Of a DNA stretch of 48,193 bases, positions 39,689 through 48,193 are shown piece after piece. This DNA comes from a virus: the IMG/VR virus record IMGVR_UViG_3300045972_000348, positions 1 through 48,193 of that record. One strand, 5' to 3'. The notes under the pieces are model-generated. The model ran no database searches and was not told the origin of the DNA. It was given only the letters and a program-made list of their open reading frames with translations. Each line of letters opens with the position of its first letter. Within the stretch, counting starts at the first letter, position 1. Position numbers and translations under genes: made by a program.

Positions 39689-40306
39689 ATGCACACGCAT
39701 ACGCAGTCGCAGGATTCCAACCAGAGCAGCATCACCATGCCGACCGGGGATGTCCTCCACGCAGTCGGCGTCTTCGAGGTCTGGACGACCGGGCCCGATG
39801 GGCTTCCGGTCCCCGGCCTCATCAACCGAGACGGCACCAAGATGTACTGGACGACCGCGAACAACGCGATGTCCAGCGAGATGCTCAACCTCGTCCGCGA
39901 TGTGGTCTGGCGGCTGGCGGCCAACCCGAGTGGCCCGACCGGCGGGCTCTGGACGACCGGCCCCTACATCGGCCTCGCCACGACCGGCATCAACGCGGCC
40001 TCGACCCTCGCCTCCAACCTGAACGAGCTGGCGGGCGGCGGGTACGTCCGCAAGGCCCCGGCCTGGGCGGCCGGCATCACCGGCCAGGTGACGAACACCG
40101 CGAGCCCCGTGACCTGGACCGGCGGCACCGACATCTCCACCTCCCAGAGCGGCATCTCGCACCTCTTCACCACGCCGGCCGCGTCCGGCACGGGCGCCGC
40201 GCCGAACAACAAGCTGCTCACGTTCGCCGCGCTGAATGGTGGCCCGTTCGGCCCCATCGCGTCGGGCAACGCCCTGAACGTCGTCTACACGCACACGCTG
40301 AGCTAG
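39689..40306 (+). CDS. Virion surface protein A, related to the following lipoprotein-like protein (205 aa)
   Basis: ATG after GACAGGAGCC. The product has VGVFEVWTTGPDGLPVPGLI, then a region with YIGLATTG, LNELAGGGYVRKAP and a Ser/Thr-rich beta end. The pattern (YI.L.T, then GGY.R, then W) recurs in the next protein, suggesting a duplicated domain. It may decorate the head or form part of a fibre. No functional motif is seen. Confidence 0.6.
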   Translation: MHTHTQSQDSNQSSITMPTGDVLHAVGVFEVWTTGPDGLPVPGLINRDGTKMYWTTANNAMSSEMLNLVRDVVWRLAANPSGPTGGLWTTGPYIGLATTGINAASTLASNLNELAGGGYVRKAPAWAAGITGQVTNTASPVTWTGGTDISTSQSGISHLFTTPAASGTGAAPNNKLLTFAALNGGPFGPIASGNALNVVYTHTLS

Positions 40307-40313
40307 GACCGCC

Positions 40314-40913
40314 ATGACCAAGACCATTCACGCCCTCGCCATCGCCCTGGCCCTCCTCACGCCGGGCTGCTTCACCAAGTCCGAACCCGCTCGCACCGAC
40401 CGCGTCGAGCTGGCCATGTCCGCGCCCATCGTGGAGCACGGCTACCTCTGGGTGCAGCACCGCGCCAAGGATGGCCAGCTCAAGTGGGAGGGGCCCGCTC
40501 ACAACGCCCTCACCTACTGGGGCCAGCAGCGCATCCTGAAGTGCTACCTGACGGCCACCGGCTGCCCGACGTCGAGCGCCCACTACATCGCGCTCCTGAC
40601 TGCGACGCCGGCCGGCAAGGGCACCGCGTTCGGTAGCGAGCTGGCCTCCGGTGGCTACGGGCGAGGCAACGTGGCGGGCTGGACCTGCACGAGCAACGCT
40701 GCGAGCGACAATTCCTGCAACTCGGGCACCGTCAGCTTCACCAACGGCTCGGGCTCGACGTGGACCGCCGTCACGGCCATGGCGGTCGTGGACACCGCGA
40801 GCGGGGCACCGTCCACGCTGGGCTACATCTCGTACATCGCGCTGTCGACCACGCGCACTCTCCTGGCCGGCGACACCCTCCAAATCGCCCCGTACACGCT
40901 GACGCTCCAGTAG
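40314..40913 (+). CDS. Putative lipoprotein paralogue of the upstream surface protein (199 aa)
   Basis: ATG at 40314, preceded by AGCTAGGACC. An N-terminal basic residue and hydrophobic stretch (TKTIHALAIALALLTPGC) end at C19, a lipoprotein-type signal, although LTPGC differs from a standard lipobox. The rest resembles the previous protein: HYIALLTATP, LASGGYGRGN, then a Ser/Thr-rich beta region ending in TLQIAPYTLTLQ. A signal on a late structural paralogue is unusual; a host-membrane role such as exclusion or receptor blocking is possible. Confidence 0.6.
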   Translation: MTKTIHALAIALALLTPGCFTKSEPARTDRVELAMSAPIVEHGYLWVQHRAKDGQLKWEGPAHNALTYWGQQRILKCYLTATGCPTSSAHYIALLTATPAGKGTAFGSELASGGYGRGNVAGWTCTSNAASDNSCNSGTVSFTNGSGSTWTAVTAMAVVDTASGAPSTLGYISYIALSTTRTLLAGDTLQIAPYTLTLQ

Positions 40914-40940
40914 CGGCAATCCTCCAAGGCGCGGGCGCAC

Positions 40941-43900
40941 ATGGCTATCACGTTCCTCGGCGTTGGGACCGCCGGCTATCAGCCGGCGGCTCCCAGCGTG
41001 CAGGGCGGGCTGGGGGCACAGGACTTCTCTCTCCTGTGGCTCAAGGTCGGCCAGGCGTCCGTGTCTGGGTGGACGAAGCTGACGGGCGACGCATCCAACA
41101 GGTTCCATTACCGTCGAGGGACGTACACCGCTCCTGCCGTCTATGGAGTGATTTCGTCATGGCGGGGCGTTGAGACGACCGACGTTCAGGCCAACCTCGT
41201 CCTGGTCGGCACCCCGGCCACGTCCAGCAGCAAGGTCATATACGCCCCGACCGCGCCCGCCATCACGGTGGCGTGGTCGGACTCGGTAGTCCTGTACGCG
41301 GCCCTTGGCAGCATCTACTCCGACAGTAGCGACGGGACGGTAGACCTGTATGACCCGGCATCGGGCCCTACAACCGAAACCGCGTTCTCGGTCAAGTACA
41401 GTGACAACGGTGACGAGACCGCCTTCCTTCTGGCGTACGGGGTAGAGGCGGCCTCGGGCACCTACGGGCCGTCCACGGGTGGCACCGTGGGGTATGGCGC
41501 CACCGACATGTACAGCGTGAACTGGTCGACCCAGCTCATCGCGCTGGCGGCCGGGGGCGGAGGTGGCGGCGGGACCACCATCACGGAGAGTGCGCTGTCC
41601 GACACGGCCGTGGGTTCGAACACGGTCAGTGAAACGCTCCAGCGCAACATCGAGCACCCCGACGACGCGGCCACGGCCAGCGACGCCCAGGTCAGCAAGC
41701 AGGCCAGCATCAACGCGCCCCAGGACACGGCCTGGGGAATCGACACGGTCACGGACCGCAACACGATGGCCGTGGACGAGCATCCCGATGACGCGGCGAC
41801 CGCCAAGGACGTCGCCGCCCTGCGGTCCGGCAGCTACGTCCCGCCCGTCGCGGTCGAGACCGAATACCTCGACCAGGCCATCCCGACGAGCTTCCTGTTC
41901 AACAGGACGAACGCCAAGGTCTCGTACATCCACGGCAGCGTTTACCTCGCGCCCTACGTCTTTGGTTTCAACCGGGACTATCCGCTCGACCACACCGCTG
42001 TGCGGGTGAAGGTCAACCCGACCGTCGACACCAACTACGTCCCCTTCTCGCCCTGTGACCCGCTCAACGGCACGACAAGGCTCATGTTCATGGCCGACGC
42101 GAAGGTGTGCGACGGCAAGATATTCGTTGCGGGTCGGACCAGCCTGGCCGTGGACGACGGCACGCCCTACACGTCCGGTGAATACACCTACCTCATTGTT
42201 TCGATTGACCCCGAGACGCTCGCGGCAACGGAGGTGGGGCGCTTCCATCACAGCTCGCTGACTGCATACATCGGGGACTTTTACAACGAGTCGCACATCC
42301 AGACCCTTGAAGTGGACGACACCCACGTCTACTGCACGGTTCGGGGCTGCATCTTCAAGGTGTCTCGCGCGGACGGGACGTACACGGTAACGCTCCAGCT
42401 CCACACGAGCGACCCGCTCTGGCCCGACACCTCCTTCCCGGTGGGGTCGTGGGGTGGACTGTCCGTCAGCGCAACCCACAACAACCTGAACGGGGTCCAC
42501 GGCAGCGCCAGCGACGCCGACTACCTCTACTACTCCGAGAACCATAACGGCCGCGGCTATCAGTGCACCTACAAGTACCGCAAGAGCGACATGCGGATCG
42601 TGTTCGCCAGCGTCTCGGGCTCCGCGACCGATGACGCCTGTCTGACGGACGACTACTTCGTCAGCTCTCCCGAGGGCGGCCTCCCCTACGCGGTGGGGAC
42701 GGGGGGGAACAACGGACAGGGGCAGACCTCGGACCCGCTCGGCACGCAGGCGCCGGCCCCGCTCGCGCCCTTCGGCGGGGAGGCGGGCCTGTTCGCCATG
42801 AGCCGCAGCACGGGCCAGGTCCGGTGCCTGGGGTCGCTCGACCAGGACATGGACGACTTCCTCGCCAACACCTCGGGGGGTACGCCGGTCATCAAGAGCT
42901 ACGGGGTGCTTCAGTACAAGGGCTACCTCGCAGACATGAAGTTCGGGAAGCTCGGGAACGCCCCCACGAGCTGGCGACACCTGTACGTCATCCGCGCCGA
43001 CAGGCAGTCCATCGACTCCTGGCCCCTCTTCAACGAGAGCAACGTCTCCTGGGCTCGCGGCAGCTATGGCGGCGTGCTCCCGCACGCATGGCGCCAGCGG
43101 CTGGTCCGGCGCGTCTGCCGGTTCCCGAGCTTCCCGTCCGGCCATGGCGAGATCAACGAGTTCGTGCTCGATGACAACAAGGTGGATTGCTACGCGTTCA
43201 CCTGGGCGACGCCGGCTGGGTTCCTGCACCTGCCCGGGGTCATCCCCACCGACACATGGGAGCGGACGCTCAACGACACGGCGGCCGCGAGCGACACCGT
43301 CATCGACGGCCTGGTCACCAAGACGTCGGGCGCCGACTCGACCGGCGCGGCCGAGGTTGCCGCCGGGCTCCCAGTCATCAACGCGCCGGACTCCACGACG
43401 GCCAGTGACGTGTCCCTTGTCACCCGCCTATTCGGCGCTGCCGACTCCACGGCCGGCGCGGATGGTGCCTCGCTTGGGCACGGGACCGCGCTGTCGGACG
43501 TCTCCCAGGCACTGGAGGAGATGCTCGTCAAGCTGTGGCTGGGCACGCTCGACTCCAGCTCCGGTCTTGAGCAGGCCCTCTCGGTGCAGTTCGTCTCGGT
43601 GTCGGACCTCACCGGCCAGACCGACATCACCGCGGGGGCGACGCCGGCCAGTGGGCAGGACGCCACCGAGGTGGCCGACTGGGCGTCCGGCGTCGTGCTT
43701 GTGCTGGCCGACGACGCGACGTTCGGCTCGGACTCGACGTGTCTCGTGGTGGCGGTCCGCGGGACCGGGGACGCGAACTACTCCACTGACGGCGCGTCGG
43801 GCTCTGCCTTCACGGCGACCTTCGTGCGGGTGGACGACTTCACGGGCGACGCCGACCTGTCGCGCCTCATCTCCCGTGTCCTCCAGAACGACGCCACCGG

Positions 43901-44117
43901 GGCGGCAGAGGCGCAGCTCGTAGGCGCCCTGGCCAGGGTCATCGACTGGACCGCGGGCGCCGACCTGGCCGTCGTGAGCGGCATCGACTGGCGGCTCGCG
44001 GTCCCGCGCCCCGTCCACCTGACGAAGCAGCACAGCCCGCTCGTGCGGGGGCGCCCGGCTCCCCGACCGCCCCCCGCCGCCGGCCGCCATCACCCCACCA
44101 AGCCGCGCCCACGTTGA
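40941..44117 (+). CDS. Large tail fibre or spike protein (1058 aa)
   Basis: ATG at 40941 (weak ribosome site). Residues 1-200 are a beta-rich N-terminal domain, followed by a Gly linker (LAAGGGGGGGGTTI). Residues 215-290 and 770-1000 are repeats of Asp-Thr-Ala-type units (DDAATASDAQ, DDAATAKDV, DTAAASDTV, DSTTASDV). Between them, residues 300-765 form a large non-repetitive domain that looks beta-propeller-like and includes VKVNPTVDTNYVPFSP and YLYYSENHNGRGYQ. The C-terminus is basic and Pro-rich. It probably binds the host receptor. The codon use in the middle part looks less uniform than in neighbouring genes. Confidence 0.75.
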   Translation: MAITFLGVGTAGYQPAAPSVQGGLGAQDFSLLWLKVGQASVSGWTKLTGDASNRFHYRRGTYTAPAVYGVISSWRGVETTDVQANLVLVGTPATSSSKVIYAPTAPAITVAWSDSVVLYAALGSIYSDSSDGTVDLYDPASGPTTETAFSVKYSDNGDETAFLLAYGVEAASGTYGPSTGGTVGYGATDMYSVNWSTQLIALAAGGGGGGGTTITESALSDTAVGSNTVSETLQRNIEHPDDAATASDAQVSKQASINAPQDTAWGIDTVTDRNTMAVDEHPDDAATAKDVAALRSGSYVPPVAVETEYLDQAIPTSFLFNRTNAKVSYIHGSVYLAPYVFGFNRDYPLDHTAVRVKVNPTVDTNYVPFSPCDPLNGTTRLMFMADAKVCDGKIFVAGRTSLAVDDGTPYTSGEYTYLIVSIDPETLAATEVGRFHHSSLTAYIGDFYNESHIQTLEVDDTHVYCTVRGCIFKVSRADGTYTVTLQLHTSDPLWPDTSFPVGSWGGLSVSATHNNLNGVHGSASDADYLYYSENHNGRGYQCTYKYRKSDMRIVFASVSGSATDDACLTDDYFVSSPEGGLPYAVGTGGNNGQGQTSDPLGTQAPAPLAPFGGEAGLFAMSRSTGQVRCLGSLDQDMDDFLANTSGGTPVIKSYGVLQYKGYLADMKFGKLGNAPTSWRHLYVIRADRQSIDSWPLFNESNVSWARGSYGGVLPHAWRQRLVRRVCRFPSFPSGHGEINEFVLDDNKVDCYAFTWATPAGFLHLPGVIPTDTWERTLNDTAAASDTVIDGLVTKTSGADSTGAAEVAAGLPVINAPDSTTASDVSLVTRLFGAADSTAGADGASLGHGTALSDVSQALEEMLVKLWLGTLDSSSGLEQALSVQFVSVSDLTGQTDITAGATPASGQDATEVADWASGVVLVLADDATFGSDSTCLVVAVRGTGDANYSTDGASGSAFTATFVRVDDFTGDADLSRLISRVLQNDATGAAEAQLVGALARVIDWTAGADLAVVSGIDWRLAVPRPVHLTKQHSPLVRGRPAPRPPPAAGRHHPTKPRPR

Positions 44118-44131
44118 ACCGGAGAGCTGTC

Positions 44132-45061
44132 ATGCCTATCATCTACTGGGAACCCTCGGACGACGCTGGAACGCAGGGCTACGAGATTGAGTCCGCGCTC
44201 AACGTCGCCGGCCCGTGGGCCCCTCTGGGCTCCATTAGTGACCAGCCCCGCACCTCCGCGAATCCCTGGTACATCGTCGGCCCACCGGCCCTCTTCTTCT
44301 ACGAGGATGCGCCAGGCGACGCGGCGAGCTGGTACAGGATTCGCGCCTACAGCCCCGCCAACCAGGCCAGCGCCTGGTCCGACCCGTTCCAGGCAGAGCA
44401 GGCCAGCTCCTCGCTGACCACCAGCGAGCTGGACGTGGTGCGGATGGCGCTGGCCCAGGTGGGCGAGACGGGCTCCATCCACAGCCTGGCCGCCCCCTCC
44501 ACCAAGGCCGAGGCCGTGGGCGCGCTCTTCTACCCGCGGGTCCGCGACCGGCTCTTCTCCTCGTACGCCTGGACGTGGGCCACGCGCCGGCAGGCGCTGG
44601 CGCCCTCGACCGAGACGCGGTCTGGCTGGGCTTACGCTTACGCCCTGCCGGTCGACTGCCTGCTCCCCATCGACATCGACCTGGGCTACCGCGGCTCGCC
44701 CGGCCGCACGAGCTACCCGCTCTGGTCCGCTACGTTTGGTGCCGCCTCGGCCCGGTTCTCCATCGAGGCCAACGGTGAAGGCGACGGCAGGCTCCTGCTG
44801 TGCGATGTCGCGGCGCCCGCCTCCCTGGCGTACGTCGCGCGCATCGAGGACCCGTCGCTCTGGGAGCTGAGCTTTCTGGATGCCGTGGCCTGGGCCCTGG
44901 CGGCCCGCCTGGTGATGCCCCTGGCCATCAAGCCGGACCTGGCCCAGGTCGCAGCGAACGGGGCGCGCCAGGCGTTCCTAGAGGCCGTGGCGGTCGACGC
45001 CAACAGCGTCCGGCTCGACCGCGAGCCCGAGTCCGAGGTCATCACCGCGAGGAGCTGGTAG
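44132..45061 (+). CDS. Tail adaptor (tail tubular A-like) fused to an FN3-like domain (309 aa)
   Basis: The ATG at 44132 follows GGAGAG; a TTG 18 bases upstream also opens the frame. Residues 1-95 look like a fibronectin type III domain (WEPSDDAGTQGYEIESA, WYRIRAYSPANQASAWS). The rest matches T7 gp11-like tail tubular proteins: LTTSELDVVRMALAQVGETG, AVGALFYPRVRDRLFSSYAW and LDAVAWALAARLVMPLA. It would join the portal to the tail nozzle. The added N-terminal domain is the odd part. Confidence 0.82.
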   Translation: MPIIYWEPSDDAGTQGYEIESALNVAGPWAPLGSISDQPRTSANPWYIVGPPALFFYEDAPGDAASWYRIRAYSPANQASAWSDPFQAEQASSSLTTSELDVVRMALAQVGETGSIHSLAAPSTKAEAVGALFYPRVRDRLFSSYAWTWATRRQALAPSTETRSGWAYAYALPVDCLLPIDIDLGYRGSPGRTSYPLWSATFGAASARFSIEANGEGDGRLLLCDVAAPASLAYVARIEDPSLWELSFLDAVAWALAARLVMPLAIKPDLAQVAANGARQAFLEAVAVDANSVRLDREPESEVITARSW

Positions 45062-45064
45062 CCC

Positions 45065-47140
45065 ATGGCCCTACTGCGCCAGTCCAGCTTTGCCGGCGGC
45101 GAGGTTGCGCCCGACCTGTCGGCGCGCACCGACCTCCCCGCGCGCGCCCAGGCCGTCCGCACGCTCCGCAACTTCATCCCGACCCCGACCGGCTCCGCTG
45201 TGAACCGGGCCGGCTTCCAGTACGTCGGCGCGACGAAGTACCCGACACGCTACACGCGCCTCGTCCCCTTCACCTTCTCGACGTCGCAGTCCTACGTCCT
45301 TGAGGTCGGGCACCTGTACGTCCGCATCATCCAGGGCGGCGGCTACGTCCAGAGCGGCTCGGTTGTCGAGGTGACGACCCCCTACACCGAGGCGCAGCTC
45401 CCCTCGCTGCGCTACATCCAGAGCGGCGACACCGTCACCTTCACGCATCCCGCCTACCCACCGAAGGAGCTGCGCCGCCTCTCGCAGACGAGCTGGACGC
45501 TGGCCGACTACACCGTCGTGCGCGCCGCCGTGGCGCCGAGCACCCCGTGGTTCACGACCACGCTTCAGCAGACCGACGACACCACGCACCTGGCGAAGAC
45601 CTGGGACTGGGTCGTCACCTCGGTCGTCAACGACGAGGAGTCCCTGCCCTCGGCGAAGCTCTCGCCAACCAGCACCGGCAAGGTCGTCGTCGCGACCGAC
45701 CGGGCCGTGGGCCTGCAGTGCGGCGCGGTGTCCGGCGCCTCGCTCTACCACTGGTATCGCGGGCGCTACGGCAACTACGGCTACATCGGGAACAGCAAGC
45801 AGAACGCCTTCCTCGACGAGGGCCAGATTCCCAACTTCAGCGACCAGCCGCCCAACTCCCGTAACCCCTTCGCCGGCAACGAGTACCCGGCCGTCGCCTC
45901 GTATCACCAGCAGCGCCTGGTCCTGGCCAACCAGCCCAGCTACCCGCAGCGCGTGATGGCCTCGAAGACCGGCGCCATCAAGAACCACGACTACAGCATC
46001 CCGCAGAAGGACTCGGACGCCATCGACTTCACGGTGTCCTCGCGCCAGTACGAGGAAATCCGCGCGCTCGTCTCGCTGCGGCACCTCCTCGTGCTCACCG
46101 CGAACACCGAGTTCGCCTGCGACGGTGGCGAGAAGGCGTTCTCGCCGACGAACATCAACCTGACGCCGGTCAGCTACAACGGCTGCGCGCGCCTGGCGCC
46201 GCTCGTCCTGAATAACGTCGTGCTCTACCTTCAGGCGCAGCAGGCCGCGGTGCGTGAGCTGTCCTTCGACGGGACCAAGGCGGGCTGGGGCGGGAGCGAG
46301 GTGTCCCTCGCGGCGAACCATCTGCTCGGCACGGCCGGCCGGACCATTGTCGACTGGACCTACCAGCGGCTGCCCTACTCGGTCATCTGGGCCGTGCGCG
46401 ACGACGGCAAGCTCCTGTCGCTCACCTACCACGCCGACCTTCAGGTCGTCGCGTGGGCGCAGCACGACACCCAGGGCTTCTTCGAGTCGGTCTGCTCGGT
46501 GCCCGAGGGCTCCGAGGACGCGCTCTACGCGGTCGTGCGACGCACCGTGAACGGCGAGACCATCCGGTACGTCGAGCGGATGGCCACGCGCAGGGTGAGC
46601 GACGTCGACCTCTGCTGCTTCCTCGACGCCGCGGTCTGGTACTGGGGCGCGCCGGCCAACCAGTTCGACGTCAGCCACCTGGGCCAGACGGCCAGCGTCA
46701 TGGCGCTCGTCAACGGGGTGCCGGTGGGGCCGCTCACCTCGGTCGCCGGCATCGTCACGCTGCCGTCCATGCCGCCCGGCCCCAACTGCTCGGTCTTCCT
46801 TGGCCTGTCCTACAACTCGGACATCGAGCTGCTCGACCTCTTCAAGGCCGAGGGCTACACGACCGCCGAGCTGGGGGTTCAGGTCAAGAACGTCTCCCGG
46901 GTCATCTGGGAGGTGGACAAGACGGCCGGCCTGTCGGCCGGCGAGAGCGTCGACGACCTCCAGGTGTGGGTGCCGTCGCTTGGCTGGGTCGTGCCGGAAG
47001 CCGGCCTGATGTCCGAGAAGTTCCTCGTGCCCATCACCAGCTCGTGGAACCGCCACGGCCGAGCCGTGCTGCGCCAGTCGCTCCCGCTACCCGTGACGGT
47101 CGTCGGCGTGAGCCGCGACGTCGAGATGGGGTCCATGTGA
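45065..47140 (+). CDS. Tail nozzle (tail tubular B-like) protein (691 aa)
   Basis: ATG 3 bases after the adaptor stop. The opening LLRQSSFAGGEVAPDLSART and LRNFIPTPTGSAVNRAGFQ are typical of podovirus tail nozzle or stabilisation proteins, with a beta-rich middle and conserved blocks such as RQYEEIRALVSLRHLLVLT and YSVIWAVRDDGKLLSLTY. It forms the lower tail tube through which DNA and ejection proteins pass. Length fits the family. Confidence 0.88.
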   Translation: MALLRQSSFAGGEVAPDLSARTDLPARAQAVRTLRNFIPTPTGSAVNRAGFQYVGATKYPTRYTRLVPFTFSTSQSYVLEVGHLYVRIIQGGGYVQSGSVVEVTTPYTEAQLPSLRYIQSGDTVTFTHPAYPPKELRRLSQTSWTLADYTVVRAAVAPSTPWFTTTLQQTDDTTHLAKTWDWVVTSVVNDEESLPSAKLSPTSTGKVVVATDRAVGLQCGAVSGASLYHWYRGRYGNYGYIGNSKQNAFLDEGQIPNFSDQPPNSRNPFAGNEYPAVASYHQQRLVLANQPSYPQRVMASKTGAIKNHDYSIPQKDSDAIDFTVSSRQYEEIRALVSLRHLLVLTANTEFACDGGEKAFSPTNINLTPVSYNGCARLAPLVLNNVVLYLQAQQAAVRELSFDGTKAGWGGSEVSLAANHLLGTAGRTIVDWTYQRLPYSVIWAVRDDGKLLSLTYHADLQVVAWAQHDTQGFFESVCSVPEGSEDALYAVVRRTVNGETIRYVERMATRRVSDVDLCCFLDAAVWYWGAPANQFDVSHLGQTASVMALVNGVPVGPLTSVAGIVTLPSMPPGPNCSVFLGLSYNSDIELLDLFKAEGYTTAELGVQVKNVSRVIWEVDKTAGLSAGESVDDLQVWVPSLGWVVPEAGLMSEKFLVPITSSWNRHGRAVLRQSLPLPVTVVGVSRDVEMGSM

Positions 47141-47610
47141 AGCCCGACATCCACCCAGCCACCGAAGCCGACATCCTTGCCCTGGCCCCCGTGATGCGGG
47201 CGCCGGACGCCCTGGAGGCCAGGCGCGCCGCCGGACTCAGCCCCGAGGGGGCCCTCCGCGAGTCGGTGGAGGCCTCGAAGGGCCGGGCCTGGGCTGCCTG
47301 GTTCGACGGCCAGCCTGCCTGCATGTTCGGCCTGGCGCAGCCCTCCATGCTGCTCGACGCGGGCATCCCCTGGCTGCTGACCGGGCCGGCCGTCGAGAAG
47401 CACCCGAAGGCCTTCTTCCGCGAGGCCCGCCGGGCCGTCGAGCGGTGGGGGCGGCTGTTCCCCGTGCTCTTCCAGCTCGTCGACGTCGAGCACGTCGGGG
47501 CCCAGCGGTTCCTGGGCGCCCTCGGCTTCGAGTTCGAGGCGCCCGTGCCGCACGGTCCAGAGGGTGCCCTCTTCATCCCCGCCATCCGCAGGAGCTTCGT
47601 CCATGTGTGA
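47137..47610 (+). CDS. GNAT-like virion protein, T7 gp13-like (157 aa)
   Basis: GTG overlapping the upstream stop (ATGTGA). The product shows a GNAT-like layout: IHPATEADILALAPVM, AWAAWFDGQPACMFGLAQ and FLGALGFEFEAPVPHG. Proteins of this kind (DUF2833-like) occupy the T7 gp13 position before the gp14-type ejection protein. Whether it acetylates anything is unknown; an acetyl-CoA-binding loop is not clear. Confidence 0.7.
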   Translation: MKPDIHPATEADILALAPVMRAPDALEARRAAGLSPEGALRESVEASKGRAWAAWFDGQPACMFGLAQPSMLLDAGIPWLLTGPAVEKHPKAFFREARRAVERWGRLFPVLFQLVDVEHVGAQRFLGALGFEFEAPVPHGPEGALFIPAIRRSFVHV

Positions 47611-48154
47611 GCCCGTCTCCATCGTTGCTGGCGGCATGGCCCTCTACGGTGCCATCTCGAAGGGCCAGGCCGAGAAGGAGGCGGCCGACGCGAACGCCTC
47701 GGCGCTGCGCCGCAACGCCCAGCTCTCCGAACTGGCCGCCGCGGACGCGCGCGCCCGGGGCGAGGAGGCCGCCTCCCGCGTCGTGATGCAGGGCGAGAAC
47801 GTCAAGGGCGTGCAGGAGGTGGCCTACGCGGGCCAGGGCGTCGACATCTCCAGCGGCTCGGCGGCCCGCACCGTCGCCGACACCGCGACCATCACCAAGA
47901 TGGACGAGGTCACCGCGCGCAACAACCTCCAGCGCGAGGCGTGGGGGCTCGACGCCACAGCCCGTAACCAGCGTGCGGCCGCCCTGGATGCCGAGGCGGC
48001 CGGCCAGGCCGCGCTCGTCGGCGGCATCATCGGCGGCGCGGCGGCCGGCGCTTCGTCTGCGATGAGCGGCGCGGCGGCGGCCGGCTACTTCAAGCAGACC
48101 TCCGTGCCCACCATCATCGACCTCTCGTCGGCGCCCAACTCCCGCATCGTCTAG
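47603..48154 (+). CDS. T7 gp14-like internal virion protein (183 aa)
   Basis: ATG overlapping the GNAT-like gene's end by 8 bases. The product begins MCEPVSIVAGGMALYGAISK, a typical start of podovirus ejection proteins, then a long Ala-rich helix (KEAADANASALRRNAQLSEL), a beta-turn region (YAGQGVDISSGSAART) and a hydrophobic Gly-Ala stretch (VGGIIGGAAAGASSAMSG). gp14-type proteins form an outer-membrane channel during DNA ejection. Confidence 0.8.
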   Translation: MCEPVSIVAGGMALYGAISKGQAEKEAADANASALRRNAQLSELAAADARARGEEAASRVVMQGENVKGVQEVAYAGQGVDISSGSAARTVADTATITKMDEVTARNNLQREAWGLDATARNQRAAALDAEAAGQAALVGGIIGGAAAGASSAMSGAAAAGYFKQTSVPTIIDLSSAPNSRIV

Positions 48155-48161
48155 GAGCCCC

Positions 48162-48193
48162 ATGGCCTTCCCCGTCCCCACCCGCGACGCCCC
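48162..48193 (+). CDS. 5' end of the gp15-like gene, interrupted by the end of the window
   Basis: ATG with GGAG 5 bases before it, 7 bases after the gp14-like stop. The 32 bases read MAFPVPTRDA and leave two bases of the next codon, completed by base 1 of the window, after which base 2 continues in frame to 1939. This junction gives the complete gp15-like protein and shows that the window ends are adjacent in the genome. Confidence 0.85.
   Translation, partial: MAFPVPTRDA

Noticed and set aside
45071-47056. A 661-codon leftward frame opposite the tail nozzle gene
   Set aside because: Shadow of the nozzle gene, with no ribosome site or recognisable domain.

Overview
The window looks like a complete, very GC-rich genome of a podovirus-like (short-tailed) temperate phage. 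The two ends of the sequence join in frame. An ATG at 48162 starts a reading frame that runs off the right end and continues, without a stop, from base 2 to 1939, giving one protein of about 656 aa. The contig is therefore probably circular or circularly permuted and was cut inside a gene. The host is most likely a GC-rich Gram-negative bacterium: the virion genes resemble those of T7-like and Bordetella BPP-1-like podoviruses, there is a GH24 endolysin with small membrane proteins, and one late protein carries a lipoprotein-like signal. The sequence does not fix the genus.

Late rightward block (32165 to the right end, then 2 to 16402). Packaging and head genes come first: putative small terminase, RuvC-like resolvase, large terminase, portal, Bbp19-like protein, scaffold-like protein, major capsid and Bbp16-like protein. 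Next come a pair of related surface proteins (one with a lipoprotein-type signal), a 1058-aa fibre or spike, an FN3-fused tail adaptor, a tail nozzle protein, and T7-style ejection proteins (GNAT-like, gp14-like, gp15-like). The last and largest is a 4108-aa ejection/polyvalent protein. A second fibre, an endolysin, two small membrane proteins and a clear intrinsic terminator (16446-16473) end the block.

Integration module (16474 to 18443). It holds an AT-richer gap that could contain attP, a small zinc-finger protein, a tyrosine integrase with an unusual active site, and a small STAS-like protein.

Leftward early block (31107 down to 18440, interrupted by two rightward genes at 27997-28629). 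It encodes an Endo VII-type HNH nuclease, small zinc-ribbon proteins, coiled-coil and membrane proteins, an SSB-like protein, a prim-pol/SF3 helicase, a PD-(D/E)XK exonuclease, an FmdB-like ribbon, a DUF932 protein, two sigma-factor-like proteins, a dATP/dGTP diphosphohydrolase-like protein and a nucleoside deoxyribosyltransferase-like protein. I see no DNA or RNA polymerase, so replication probably pairs the phage primase-helicase with the host polymerase. A 22-nt element repeated upstream of four leftward units (21356, 22950, 27909, 31115) looks like a dedicated promoter.

The most interesting object is the 4108-aa virion protein. One chain appears to carry a TGT/DpdA-like base-exchange domain, a radical-SAM-like CxxC domain, a YunG-like papain-fold domain, a complete C5 DNA methyltransferase, a GNAT-like domain and a HExxH zincin. 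This fits the polyvalent protein concept, in which effectors are injected with the genome. A second item of interest is the 475-base gap at 31108-31582, with a perfect palindrome, repeated TTGGTCC boxes and an AT-rich tract, a candidate origin or operator region.
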